Of a stretch of 64,000 bases of DNA, positions 37,097 through 46,110 are shown piece by piece. The position numbers and the translations under genes were made by a program. Below the pieces are notes generated by a model, which saw only the letters and a program-made list of their open reading frames with translations, had not been told where the DNA came from and made no database searches. The stretch is from Pseudomonas syringae KCTC 12500 (GTDB lineage: Bacteria; Pseudomonadota; Gammaproteobacteria; Pseudomonadales; Pseudomonadaceae): NCBI RefSeq assembly GCF_000507185.2, contig NZ_AYTM02000002.1, forward strand, positions 4,499,501 through 4,563,500. The letters run 5' to 3'. Positions within the stretch are counted from its first letter, which is position 1, and each line of letters opens with the position of its first letter.

Positions 37097-37333
37097 ATGA
37101 AACAGTGGGCCATTTCGTATCTGGACAAGGATGGTGTGCAGCAGCACCGCGAGGCTGGTTTTGATGAGCGTCCGAGTGAGGAGGAGGCGGCGCGTTTCCT
37201 GCGCAAGGATCTCTACCCAGTTACCGACGAGCTGAATCTGAATGATCTTGATGGGCGTACTGAAGATCCTACCGTGAAGACGCTCAAGGACCATAACAGT
37301 GTGCAGATCATTTCCATTACAGAAGTCGCCTGA
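37097..37333 (+). CDS. Small acidic hypothetical protein
   Basis: A 78-residue soluble protein from ATG 37097 with a GGGAGG site. It begins MKQWAISYLDKDGVQQHREA, has an EEEAARFLRKDLYPV helix and ends VQIISITEVA. No family is recognised. Likely cytoplasmic; it lies 247 bp upstream of the RraB-like gene. Confidence 0.75.
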   Translation: MKQWAISYLDKDGVQQHREAGFDERPSEEEAARFLRKDLYPVTDELNLNDLDGRTEDPTVKTLKDHNSVQIISITEVA

Positions 37334-37580
37334 TCTGCGCTGATCAAAAACCTTTTAGTGGCAACCACTTGGCATCCGGCCCACGATGGGGCTACTCTGC
37401 AGACGAGGCTGTTCAATCAGCCTCTGACATCTCGATACCCGACCGGTGCCAAGCCTGGTCCGGTCAGCTACATGCTTGATTCCCCGCGTCGGATTATCTG
37501 TCGCGAGGCGCCCTCCGAAGACTCGGCGGTCGCTCAGGAAGAGTTGAAACTCTATCTATCGTTGCATAGGAGGACGTTTC

Positions 37581-37922
37581 ATGAGCACAGCCTATCAAGA
37601 GGACATCAGCAGTAACGTACTGCGCCGCATGAAAGAAGGCGGTTTTGACTTCGCGCGAATCTATCCCATCGAGTTCTACGCCATCTTCCCGGACGAGGAG
37701 CGGGCACGGCAGGCCGCAGAGCAATTTCGCGGCGAATCCCTCAACACCCAGGTAAACGTACGTGATGACGGTCATTGGCACCTTCAATTGAGCAAAGTCA
37801 TGTACGCCACCTATGACGGCATTGGTGACTTCGAGCAGGACTTCCAGACGGTCATTTCACCTATGGACGGCGAAGTCGAGGGATGGGGCGTTACTCAGGA
37901 GATCAGAAGACTGCACGCTTGA
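37581..37922 (+). CDS. RraB-family (RNase E inhibitor B-like) protein
   Basis: A 113-residue protein. The phrase IEFYAIFPDEERARQAAEQF and the end segment EQDFQTVISPMDGEVEGWGV match the RraB domain, an inhibitor of RNase E in E. coli. A strong AGGAGG site lies upstream. Family membership is good; an RNase E role in this organism is inferred. Confidence 0.85.
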   Translation: MSTAYQEDISSNVLRRMKEGGFDFARIYPIEFYAIFPDEERARQAAEQFRGESLNTQVNVRDDGHWHLQLSKVMYATYDGIGDFEQDFQTVISPMDGEVEGWGVTQEIRRLHA

Positions 37923-38386
37923 TGGCTGCGGATTGTCAGGCACTACACCACCACCGGCTGATTCGGGATACGTTCCGCATCGGCCGGTTCTGTTTCTGGG
38001 CCTGGTTCATAAGCAGTGGTCAAAAAAAAGCCACTCAAACGAGTGGCGCAAAGGGAAGTCTGTTTAAAATCCGCAGGCATTTTTGGCTTGCTGGACAAAA
38101 TATCGTTTAGGGCAAAATCGGCGTTTGGCGCCCTGTTTGCTCTGTTGCTGTGGAGTGTGGCGAACTAATGTCGTTGGCGGAAATCAACTCTGACTATGCT
38201 GATCATAGATTTCACGGTTGAATGACGCTTCCGAATGAGGCGCAAAAGAATTGGCTTGGGCGTTTAGTGCACAGGAATGGTGCGTAGAGCGTCGAGTGTT
38301 TACCTAACCTTTTGAAATCAAAGCGTTTATGCCGGTGGCACGGGCTTTGCGATGGTCTTGGTGTCCATGGTGACAAGGAGTACGGC
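37923..38386. other. Intergenic region with an orphan minus-strand terminator
   Basis: 464 bp without a protein gene with start and ribosome binding site. It contains a clear minus-strand terminator at 38022-38048, although no minus-strand gene is annotated within the next 3.6 kb. A minus-strand non-coding transcript is therefore possible. Confidence 0.55.
38022..38048 (-). terminator. Orphan intrinsic terminator (minus strand)
   Basis: Stem GCCACTC / GAGTGGC with loop of four; on the minus strand eight T follow. No T tract follows on the plus strand, so it cannot end the RraB-like gene efficiently. Confidence 0.75.
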
Positions 38387-39796
38387 ATGATCCGCACCTT
38401 TTATGACGAGATGTACGATGCGGCCGGCGTAGTCCGTCCGCACTATCGGGAGTTCGCCCGCTGGCTGGGTGATACACCTCCCGAGCTTTTGGCTCAACGC
38501 AGGCGCGAAGCTGATCTGCTGTTTCACCGTGCCGGGATCACATTCACCCTCTATGGTGATGAGCAGGGCACCGAGCGGCTTATCCCTTTCGATACCATCC
38601 CGCGCAGCATCCCGGCCAGCGAATGGCGGGTTGTCGAGCGTGGCTGCATTCAGCGCGTCAAGGCGCTGAACATGTTTCTGGCCGATCTGTATCACGACCA
38701 GAGGATTATCAAGGCCGGGATAATTCCCGCCGAACAGGTGCTGGCCAACGAGCAGTACCAGTTGGCAATGCAGGGTCTTAATCTGCACCGCGATTTGTAC
38801 TCGCATATTTCCGGCGTCGATCTGGTGCGCGACGGTGACGGCACCTATTACGTGCTGGAAGACAATCTGCGCACCCCGAGCGGCGTGAGCTATATGCTCG
38901 AAGACCGCAAGATGATGATGCGCCTGTTCCCGGAGCTGTTTTCCGCGCAGCGCATTGCGCCAATCGATCACTACCCTAATCTGTTGCTCGACACGCTCAA
39001 GAGTTCCAGTCATCTGGACAACCCGAGTGTCGTGGTGCTGACGCCAGGCCGCTTCAACAGCGCCTTTTTCGAGCATGCGTTTCTGGCTCGCGAGATGGGC
39101 GTTGAACTGGTGGAAGGTGCTGATCTGTTTGTTCGCGATGACCGCGTGTTCATGCGCACCACCGACGGCCCGAAAGCCGTTGACGTGATCTATCGTCGCC
39201 TCGATGACGCATTTCTCGATCCTCTGGCCTTCAACCCTGATTCGATGCTGGGCGTCCCTGGGCTGCTGTCTGCCTATCGATCCGGCAACGTGGTCCTGGC
39301 CAATGCCATCGGTACCGGCGTCGCGGATGACAAGTCGGTTTATCCCTACGTCACCGACATGATTCGCTTCTATCTGGACGAAGAACCGATTCTCAAGAAC
39401 GTGCCGACCTGGCAGTGCCGCAAGCCTGAAGAGCTGTCACATGTGCTGGCCAACCTGGGCGACCTGGTCGTCAAGGAAACCCAGGGCTCCGGTGGCTACG
39501 GCATGCTGGTCGGTCCCGCAGCGACCGCCGCCGAGATCGAAGCCTTCCGGGCACGCCTCAAGGCCAAGCCGCATGCGTACATCGCCCAACCCACCTTGTG
39601 CCTGTCGACCTGTCCGACCTTTGTCGAGAACGGCATCGCCCCGCGACATATCGATTTGCGCCCGTTTGTTCTGTCCGGTCGTGAAACCCGCGTTGTGCCT
39701 GGCGGGCTTACCCGAGTGGCCTTGCGTGAAGGCTCGCTGGTGGTCAATTCGTCACAGGGTGGCGGAACCAAAGACACCTGGGTGGTCGAGGATTAA
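38387..39796 (+). CDS. Circularly permuted ATP-grasp type 2 protein
   Basis: A 469-residue protein of the CP-ATPgrasp_2 family: MIRTFYDEMYDAAGVVRPHY at the N terminus, then LEDNLRTPSGVSYMLEDRKMM, KETQGSGGYGMLVGP and NSSQGGGTKDTWVVED at the end. These enzymes are predicted to form an amide bond or phosphorylate a carboxylate, and they are nearly always next to alpha-E and transglutaminase genes, as here. The start at 38387 is chosen from the family N terminus and an AAGGAG site. First gene of the operon. Confidence 0.93.
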   Translation: MIRTFYDEMYDAAGVVRPHYREFARWLGDTPPELLAQRRREADLLFHRAGITFTLYGDEQGTERLIPFDTIPRSIPASEWRVVERGCIQRVKALNMFLADLYHDQRIIKAGIIPAEQVLANEQYQLAMQGLNLHRDLYSHISGVDLVRDGDGTYYVLEDNLRTPSGVSYMLEDRKMMMRLFPELFSAQRIAPIDHYPNLLLDTLKSSSHLDNPSVVVLTPGRFNSAFFEHAFLAREMGVELVEGADLFVRDDRVFMRTTDGPKAVDVIYRRLDDAFLDPLAFNPDSMLGVPGLLSAYRSGNVVLANAIGTGVADDKSVYPYVTDMIRFYLDEEPILKNVPTWQCRKPEELSHVLANLGDLVVKETQGSGGYGMLVGPAATAAEIEAFRARLKAKPHAYIAQPTLCLSTCPTFVENGIAPRHIDLRPFVLSGRETRVVPGGLTRVALREGSLVVNSSQGGGTKDTWVVED

Positions 39797-39808
39797 GGAT
39801 GCCTGCCA

Positions 39809-40768
39809 ATGTTAAGTAGAACTGCCTCTGATCTTTTCTGGATGTCGCGTTACCTGGAGCGAGCGGAGAACCTCGCCCGAATGCTGGACGTGAGCTATTC
39901 GCTGTCGCTGATGCCGCAGGACGGGCGGGGCGACGGGCTGGATGAAATAGCCATGCCGTTGCTGATCACCGGAACGCTGGAAACCTATATCGAGCGTCAT
40001 GGCGAGCTGCACGCCGAACGCATGCTGCATTTCTTTGCCCTGGACGCCACCAATCCGGCCAGCATCTACAGCTGCCTGGGCGCAGCGAGGGCCAGTGCGC
40101 ACGCGGTGCGCGGGCGTATCACCGCAGACATGTGGGAGAACATCAACTCCACCTGGCTGGAGATTCGCGGCATCGCCCAGCAGGGCCTGACCCGCTACGG
40201 CATGAGCCGTTTCTGCGAGTGGGTCAAGGAGCGTTCGCACCTGTTCCGTGGCGCGACCTACGGCACCATCATGCGTAACGATGCATTCCGCTTCATCCGT
40301 CTGGGCACGTTCATCGAGCGCGCCGACAACACCATGCGCATGCTCGATGCCCGTTATGAAATGCTTGAATTGCGTGGGCCACAGGCCAACGCCGCCGCAG
40401 ACAACTCGGCGGCCGGGTATTACCAGTGGAGCGCCTTGCTGCGCGCGCTGTCCTCGTTCGAGGCTTACACTGAGGTCTATCGGGATGCGCCAGGCGCGCG
40501 TCAGGTTGCCGAACTGTTGCTGCTGCGTGCCGATATTCCGCGCTCGCTACGCGCTTGTCTGGAGGAGATGGACGTCATTCTGGCCAGCCTGCCCGGCGTC
40601 AACGGTCGACCCGCACAGCGCATGGCGGCCGAGATGGACGCCAGATTACGCTACACCAGCATCGACGAGATTCTGTCTGAAGGCCTGCACGAGTGGTTGA
40701 ACGAATTCATTCCGATGCTGGCTCAACTGGGTGATGCCATTCACACTTCGTATCTGGAGGCTGCATGA
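39809..40768 (+). CDS. Alpha-E domain protein
   Basis: A 319-residue, mostly helical protein starting MLSRTASDLFWMSRYLERAE, the hallmark of the alpha-E family. Contains FIRLGTFIERADNTMRMLDARYEML and a C-terminal LHEWLNEFIPMLAQLGDAIH. No catalytic motif is known. It lies 12 bp after the ATP-grasp gene and overlaps the transglutaminase start by four bases, so the three are translationally coupled. Confidence 0.92.
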   Translation: MLSRTASDLFWMSRYLERAENLARMLDVSYSLSLMPQDGRGDGLDEIAMPLLITGTLETYIERHGELHAERMLHFFALDATNPASIYSCLGAARASAHAVRGRITADMWENINSTWLEIRGIAQQGLTRYGMSRFCEWVKERSHLFRGATYGTIMRNDAFRFIRLGTFIERADNTMRMLDARYEMLELRGPQANAAADNSAAGYYQWSALLRALSSFEAYTEVYRDAPGARQVAELLLLRADIPRSLRACLEEMDVILASLPGVNGRPAQRMAAEMDARLRYTSIDEILSEGLHEWLNEFIPMLAQLGDAIHTSYLEAA

Positions 40769-41595
40769 GACTTTCGATAAGCCATGAGACCACCTATCAC
40801 TACGATGACCAGGTGCGCTCGAGTATCCAGTATCTGCGCCTGACACCTCACGACAGTGAGCGTCAGCAAGTGCTCAGCTGGCAGCTGACGTTGCCACGTC
40901 CGGTGCGTGCGCAGATAGACCCCTTTGGCAATATCCTGCATGTTCTGAGCCTGGAAGAGCCGCACGAATCGATCATCATCGGCGCGCGCGGGCAGGTGGA
41001 GATCGACGAGACCCGCGAGGCCGAGCACGAAAGCCAGTCGGCATTGCCGTTTTTGCGCGTGACCCGACTGACCGAGCCTGACGAGGCGATTCGCAGTTTT
41101 GCGGCGATGGAGTGCCGCAAACGAGCTGACCGCACCGGGTTGATCGACCTGATGCAGGCGCTCAACCAGCACATGACCTACACCCAGGGCGCGACCGAGG
41201 TGGACACCAGTGCCGCGCAGGCTTTCGCCGGACGCTCTGGCGTGTGTCAGGACCATACCCACGCGTTTCTGGCCTGTGCCCGCAGCCTCGGGGTGCCGGC
41301 TCGTTATGTCTCCGGTTACCTGTGCAGCGAAGACAGCGAGCATCTGTCCAGCCACGCTTGGGCCGAGGCCTGGATAGACGACGCCTGGTACAGTTTCGAT
41401 GTCACTAATCAGTTGGCCATTCCCGAGCGTCATTTGAAACTGGCGGTAGGGCTGGATTATCTGGACGCCTGTCCGGTGCGCGGCATGCGGCGCGGTGGCG
41501 GATCCGAGCATATGCACGCCAAGGTCGTGGTGTCGCCCATGACCGGCACGCCGAAAGTGAAAACCCGTGTGCAGGTCCAGGCGCAGCATCAGTAA
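40765..41595 (+). CDS. Transglutaminase-like cysteine peptidase
   Basis: A 276-residue protein with an N-terminal beta domain (MRLSISHETTYHYDDQV) and a transglutaminase core. The catalytic triad is clear: Cys in GRSGVCQDHTHAF, His in LSSHAWAEAWIDD and Asp in SFDVTNQ. It may hydrolyse or form isopeptide bonds with products of the adjacent ATP-grasp enzyme. Third gene of the operon; ATGA overlap with the alpha-E gene. Confidence 0.93.
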   Translation: MRLSISHETTYHYDDQVRSSIQYLRLTPHDSERQQVLSWQLTLPRPVRAQIDPFGNILHVLSLEEPHESIIIGARGQVEIDETREAEHESQSALPFLRVTRLTEPDEAIRSFAAMECRKRADRTGLIDLMQALNQHMTYTQGATEVDTSAAQAFAGRSGVCQDHTHAFLACARSLGVPARYVSGYLCSEDSEHLSSHAWAEAWIDDAWYSFDVTNQLAIPERHLKLAVGLDYLDACPVRGMRRGGGSEHMHAKVVVSPMTGTPKVKTRVQVQAQHQ

Positions 41596-41650
41596 CGCGT
41601 AACTGGGCTGTGCATCATGCAATGGCCGGGCTCAAGTTCCCGGCCGTTGC

Positions 41651-42022
41651 TTATTCGGCGGGGTCGTCGGTGATGTCGTAGAGCGCGTTGTGCAGCTCTT
41701 CATAGTTGCCGCCATTGATGACGCTGAAGTAGCCCGCAGCCCTGAGCTGGTCCTGAGCCTTGTCGGCCTTGCTGTCCGTGCTGCTGAAAATCACGAACAC
41801 CGCATTGCGGTCGTTGAGCACCTGTTTCATCTGATTGACCAGCCGTCGGTCATCGACGCGCACGGCGTTCAGTACCGTGCCTGCGTCATAGTCGGTCTGA
41901 CTGCGAACATCCATCGCCAGCTTGCCTTCCTTCAGCGCTGCCACGGCCGCAGCCTGATCGACCATCCCCGCGTGTGCTGCGAAACTACTGACAAGTGCAC
42001 AAACAGCAATCCATTGGCGCAT
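41651..42022 (-). CDS. Periplasmic rhodanese-fold protein without the active-site Cys
   Basis: A 123-residue protein with a signal peptide (MRQWIAVCALVSSFAAHAG). A single rhodanese fold follows: LAMDVRSQTDYDAGTVLNAV corresponds to the entry motif. The active-site loop, normally Cys-x-x-x-x-R, reads FSSTDSKAD, so no sulfur-transfer Cys exists; the product is probably a binding protein. The start at 42022 gives a clean signal peptide. Confidence 0.8.
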   Translation of the reverse strand: MRQWIAVCALVSSFAAHAGMVDQAAAVAALKEGKLAMDVRSQTDYDAGTVLNAVRVDDRRLVNQMKQVLNDRNAVFVIFSSTDSKADKAQDQLRAAGYFSVINGGNYEELHNALYDITDDPAE

Positions 42023-42089
42023 AAACTCCACCTCCCTCAGTGCGAATGGAAAGAGTGGCACAGTTGAACGTCGATCGAAAGCGCGTGGA

Positions 42090-42191
42090 TCAGCCAAACA
42101 ATCGATTCAGGTTAGGCACGATCAATAACAGCGCAGTGGTGAAGAGGATCAATCCCGCCTGACGTACTTTAGAGTGTTTGAACTTGAACAT
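42090..42191 (-). CDS. 33-residue single-helix membrane peptide
   Basis: MFKFKHSKVRQAGLILFTTA followed by LLLIVPNLNRLFG: a basic N terminus and one hydrophobic helix. An AAAAGGCGG site precedes the ATG at 42191. It lies 67 bp upstream of the rhodanese-like gene on the same strand. No family is recognised; short but well formed. Confidence 0.5.
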   Translation of the reverse strand: MFKFKHSKVRQAGLILFTTALLLIVPNLNRLFG

Positions 42192-42631
42192 GGCCGACCG
42201 CCTTTTGTTGTTATTCCTGAGCAACAGAAGCAGGCGCGATCTGCAAAACAGATAATCGACTGCTGGCAAGGTTACGCATTGAACAGGTGGGTCCGGTCAT
42301 TCGACCGCTGGCCCGAGCGCTGAAAGGATTTTGCGCGCCTCCTGTTACAGATATAACCATAGAGCCGAGGTGCCGTTCAGCTTAGAACTGTTGGGAATCT
42401 AACTGTGTTTATCTAGAAGCGAACGTTATTACCGGGTGCGGCGCTGAATGCACAGCCCTTTTCTAGACGCTTCGGCATTGGCCGTCAGCTTTGCACCGTT
42501 CGTCCGGGACAGAATTTTCCTACATGGAATAAACGTCTGAAACGGGCGGGGGTGCAGCTTGATTTGCCGAGGTCTTCAAGGCAGGCTCTGCTGGTGCGCT
42601 ATTGCCTCATTACTGCTTCAGGGTCCCTTTT
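42192..42631. other. Intergenic region upstream of the glutamine amidotransferase gene
   Basis: 440 bp separating divergent genes. No repeat, hrp box or convincing small gene was seen; it should contain both promoters. Confidence 0.5.
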
Positions 42632-43360
42632 ATGTCTTTACGCATCTGTATTCTGGAAACCGACAATCTGCGGCCTGAACTGGTCGAGCAATATCATGGG
42701 TATGGGCGGATGTTCGAGTTACTCTTCGCTCGCCAGCCCATCGCCGCAGAGCTGACGGTCTACAACGTGGTGCAAGGGGACTATCCACCTGCAGACGAGC
42801 AGTTCGATGCTTACCTGGTCACCGGCAGCAAGGCCGACTCATTTGGCACCGACCCGTGGATTCAGACCTTGAAGGTCTACCTGCTGGAGCTGTATCAGCG
42901 CGGCGAAAAACTGCTGGGTATCTGTTTCGGTCATCAGTTACTGGCCTTGCTGCTGGGCGGCAAGACCGAGCGTGCGGTGCAAGGGTGGGGCGTCGGCATT
43001 CACCATTATCAGCTGGCCCCCGCCAGGCCGTGGATGACGCCGGCGATGGAAAAGCTCACGCTGCTGATCAGCCATCAGGATCAGGTCACCGCGCTGCCCG
43101 AAAACGCGACGGTGCTTGCGTCCAGCGAGTTCTGCCCGTTTGCGGCCTACCATATCAATGATCAGGTGCTGTGTTTCCAGGGGCATCCCGAGTTCATCCA
43201 TGACTTTTCCCGCACCTTGCTTGACCTTCGCCAAGAAGCGCTGGGCGAGCAGATTTACCAGCAGGGTGTCGCCAGCCTGGATCACGACCATCATGGTGCG
43301 ACGGTGGCGGAATGGATGATGCGCTTTGTGGCGCACAAGCCGGAAAAACAGTCCGTCTGA
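42632..43360 (+). CDS. Class I glutamine amidotransferase-like protein
   Basis: A 242-residue GATase domain. The nucleophile elbow is LLGICFGHQLLALLLGG and the His-Glu pair is in CFQGHPEF. It resembles stand-alone GMP-synthase-like amidotransferases that hydrolyse gamma-glutamyl compounds; PuuD- or YfeJ-like roles are possible. The ATG at 42632 matches the family start MSLRICILETDNL. Convergent with corA. Confidence 0.88.
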   Translation: MSLRICILETDNLRPELVEQYHGYGRMFELLFARQPIAAELTVYNVVQGDYPPADEQFDAYLVTGSKADSFGTDPWIQTLKVYLLELYQRGEKLLGICFGHQLLALLLGGKTERAVQGWGVGIHHYQLAPARPWMTPAMEKLTLLISHQDQVTALPENATVLASSEFCPFAAYHINDQVLCFQGHPEFIHDFSRTLLDLRQEALGEQIYQQGVASLDHDHHGATVAEWMMRFVAHKPEKQSV

Positions 43361-43423
43361 CCCGACGCATGACTCATCGTCATTGGCTCGGCGGACTGTT
43401 TGAACGGGAATGCGGTGGCGGGG

Positions 43424-44395
43424 TTAGAGCCAGCCGGAGCGCTTGAAGCTGGCGAACAGCGCCGTACACCCGCCCAGAATGACACCCAGCACGATGAAGT
43501 AGCCGTGTTCCCACTTGAGTTCAGGCATGTTCTCGAAGTTCATGCCGTAGATGCCGGCAATGGCCGTCGGGAACGCCAGAATCGCTGCCCATCCGGCAAA
43601 CTTGCGTTGCACGATGCTTTGCCTCGACGACTCCAGCAGCAGGCCGATTTCGATTGTCTGGCTGGCGATGTCACACAGGTTGCCCAGGTCTTCCATCTGC
43701 CGCTTGACGTGAATTTCGACATCGCGAAAGTAAGGACGCATGTTCTTGTCAATGAACGGAAAACTCAGTTTCTGCAATTCCTCACCCACTTCCACCATCG
43801 GTGCTACGTAGCGGCGCATGCGTAACAGATCGCGGCGCAGAGCATGAATGTGCTGGATGTCGGACTCGCGCAACGAACCACCAATGACGCTCTGCTCCAG
43901 TTGCTCGAGCTCGGCGTGGATGGCTTCGGTCACCGGCTGGTAGTTCTCGGTCACGAAGTCCAAGAGCGCGTAGAGCACGAAATCTTCGCCATGCTCCAGC
44001 AGCAGTGGTCTGGCTTCGCAGCGCTGACGCACCAGCCCGTAGGACTTGGAGTGACCGTTGCGCGAGGTGATGATGTAACCCTTGCCGGCGAAGATATGGG
44101 TTTCGATGAACAGCAGCTTGCCGTTGTCGCGAACGGGGGCGTAAGTCACGATGAACAGTGCATCGCCAAAGGTTTCCAGCTTCGGACGGCTATGCACCTC
44201 AAGCGCGTCTTCAAGGGCCAGCTCATGCAGGTTGAACTGCTCCTTGAGGCTGGTCAGCTCCGCGTTGGTGGGCTGCTCCAGTCCTATCCAGACGAAATGA
44301 TCGGGCTTGGCTGCCCAGGCAGCGCCCTCATCGAGGGTAATATCACGGACTTTTTTGCCCTTTGTGTACACCGCTGCTGCAACAACTCGGCCCAT
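43424..44395 (-). CDS. corA: CorA-family magnesium/cobalt transporter
   Basis: A 323-residue protein: a cytoplasmic domain (1-255) and two C-terminal helices. The selectivity motif GMN is in IYGMNFENMPEL, the loop between the helices. The C-terminal KRSGWL is basic as in CorA. It should form a pentameric channel for Mg2+ uptake. Confidence 0.94.
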   Translation of the reverse strand: MGRVVAAAVYTKGKKVRDITLDEGAAWAAKPDHFVWIGLEQPTNAELTSLKEQFNLHELALEDALEVHSRPKLETFGDALFIVTYAPVRDNGKLLFIETHIFAGKGYIITSRNGHSKSYGLVRQRCEARPLLLEHGEDFVLYALLDFVTENYQPVTEAIHAELEQLEQSVIGGSLRESDIQHIHALRRDLLRMRRYVAPMVEVGEELQKLSFPFIDKNMRPYFRDVEIHVKRQMEDLGNLCDIASQTIEIGLLLESSRQSIVQRKFAGWAAILAFPTAIAGIYGMNFENMPELKWEHGYFIVLGVILGGCTALFASFKRSGWL

Positions 44396-44488
44396 GGCGC
44401 TATCGCTTCTTCAATTTGTCAGTGGCGCAAAAACATGCGCGGTCGCTGATCAGATTGATCAAACGCGTATGAGTTCGCCGATAAACGA

Positions 44489-44508
44489 AAGCCCGTTTAC
44501 ACGGGCTT
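44489..44508 (-). terminator. Terminator of the crotonase gene (minus strand)
   Basis: An 8-bp stem AAGCCCGT / ACGGGCTT with a four-base loop, 10 bases beyond the crotonase stop; the T tract is short (TCGTTT). Confidence 0.6.
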
Positions 44509-44518
44509 CGGTTGGGGA

Positions 44519-45208
44519 TCAGAGCATGTGCTGCCGATCCTTCTCGATCGCTGCCTCCAGCGTGTCGAGCAAGGCCTTTCTGACCTTGAGTTTGGTCTTC
44601 TTGTGCGCGTTCATATTGATCTTCTTTAGCTGCCCGGCGACGGCCAGTGCGGTGCTCTGCAGCTCCTCGACGCTGACCACCCGGTCGAGGAAACCGGCGG
44701 CCATCGCTGCTTCAGGGTCGAACATCTCGGCGTTGATCACCGAGCGATTGAACGCCGATTTGCGCAGGCGATCGCGCGCCAGTTCTATGCCGGCGTGGTG
44801 CATGGTCATGCCGATCTGCACCTCGTTCAAGCCGATACTGAATGGCCCGGCGACACCGATTCGATAATCGGCAGACAGCAGCAGGAAGGCACCCTTGGCA
44901 ACCGCGTGGCCGGTGCAGGCGACGATGATCGGGAAGGGGTGCGACAGCATGCGCCGCGCCAGCGTCGAGCCCTGTGCGACCAGCTCGATCGCGGCCTCGG
45001 CGCTGGAGGTCATGACCTTGAGGTCGTAACCGCCCGACAGAATGCCCGGCTGGCCGGTGAGAATAACGATGGCCCGATCCTTTTCGGCCTGATCCAGCGC
45101 CGCGTTGAACGCAACGATCACGTCCGGGGAAATGGCATTGACCTTGCCGTTGTTCAGGGTCAGCGTGGCGACGCCGTCGTCCAGATGGTACGAGACCAGA
45201 TCACTCAT
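44519..45208 (-). CDS. Crotonase/enoyl-CoA hydratase family protein
   Basis: A 229-residue crotonase fold. N-terminal VATLTLNNGKVNAISPDVI, oxyanion segments ILSGGYDLKVM and CTGHAVAKGAFLLLSADYRI. The Glu residues usual for hydration are not at their expected positions in GHAVAKGAF, so hydrolase or isomerase activity is also possible. A single gene with a terminator. Confidence 0.88.
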   Translation of the reverse strand: MSDLVSYHLDDGVATLTLNNGKVNAISPDVIVAFNAALDQAEKDRAIVILTGQPGILSGGYDLKVMTSSAEAAIELVAQGSTLARRMLSHPFPIIVACTGHAVAKGAFLLLSADYRIGVAGPFSIGLNEVQIGMTMHHAGIELARDRLRKSAFNRSVINAEMFDPEAAMAAGFLDRVVSVEELQSTALAVAGQLKKINMNAHKKTKLKVRKALLDTLEAAIEKDRQHML

Positions 45209-45333
45209 GACGTGATTCCTTTATTGAAGTGAGCAGACGTTACTCATCCATAAGGAACAGGTAAAGCGCTGACTGCCGGGTCACTGAATGGCGTGCCGAT
45301 CAATGGCTGATTTTGCGCCGACTGCGCGCCGCG

Positions 45334-45627
45334 TCATGGCTGGATATCGTTGAATCCGCAATATTCTTCCCAGTCCATCCCCAGTGCTTCGGCGACCTGG
45401 CGGTGTGCTTCCAGGCGCATGCTCTGCAATTGTTCGGGCGACTCGGCAATCAGCTCCAAGGCCAGCTCCCAGGTCTCGATACCCAGGCTCTCGGCCTCGT
45501 CTTCGAACGCCCATTGCACTTGCTGCTGTTGCTCCTTGGGGCTCAAGGCGCTGATTTCATCCTTCAGGGTCGGATGGGTCGCGAGGTATTTCGCCAGCGC
45601 GGCCTCGTTCCACTCAAGTGTATTCAT
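45334..45627 (-). CDS. DUF6388-like small helical protein
   Basis: A 97-residue acidic, Gln/Glu-rich helical protein starting MNTLEWNEAALAKYLATHP and ending MDWEEYCGFNDIQP. Resembles the DUF6388 family of pseudomonads from memory. No signal peptide. Function unknown. The start at 45627 is preferred over 45642. Confidence 0.72.
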   Translation of the reverse strand: MNTLEWNEAALAKYLATHPTLKDEISALSPKEQQQQVQWAFEDEAESLGIETWELALELIAESPEQLQSMRLEAHRQVAEALGMDWEEYCGFNDIQP

Positions 45628-45779
45628 GTGGTTTTGCCTCAAACGTTTCGATAGCCAGGCTGTCTCTTTGAATAGTCTGGCAAGACCGCGTGATTGTGAG
45701 GGAGGTGGCTTTTGATGTCAGCACTTGCAAACGGTTGTCCGCACGAATTTATCGATCATTTGAAGAGGAACCTGTCGTT

Positions 45780-46109
45780 ATGATCAAAGTGAGCGTGCTG
45801 TATGCGTATGAAGAGGGTGCCCGTTTCGACCACGATTACTATCGTGACAAACACATGCCGCTGGTGCAGGAGCTGATGGGCAAGTACTGCAAGGGCTACA
45901 GCGTGGACCGCGGCATAGGCGGAGCAACGCCAGGTTCCGACCCCGTGTATATCGGCATGTGCCACATTTACTGTGATTCCATTGAAGACTTCGAAGCCGG
46001 CATGGGGCCGCATTCAAAGCAGATCAATGCCGATATCATCAACTACACCGACCTGATCCCTGAAATTCAGATCAGTGAAGTGCGTGCCGATGTGAAAACC
46101 GCTCAGTAG
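45780..46109 (+). CDS. EthD-domain protein
   Basis: A 109-residue ferredoxin-like fold of the EthD family. The signature FDHDYYRDKHMPLVQELMG is clear, with the conserved Tyr/His and KHMP. EthD proteins are dimeric and assist oxidation or degradation steps. A GAGGAACC site precedes the ATG at 45780; this GGAACC is not a hrp box because no CCAC follows at the right distance. Confidence 0.9.
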   Translation: MIKVSVLYAYEEGARFDHDYYRDKHMPLVQELMGKYCKGYSVDRGIGGATPGSDPVYIGMCHIYCDSIEDFEAGMGPHSKQINADIINYTDLIPEIQISEVRADVKTAQ

Positions 46110-46110
46110 A

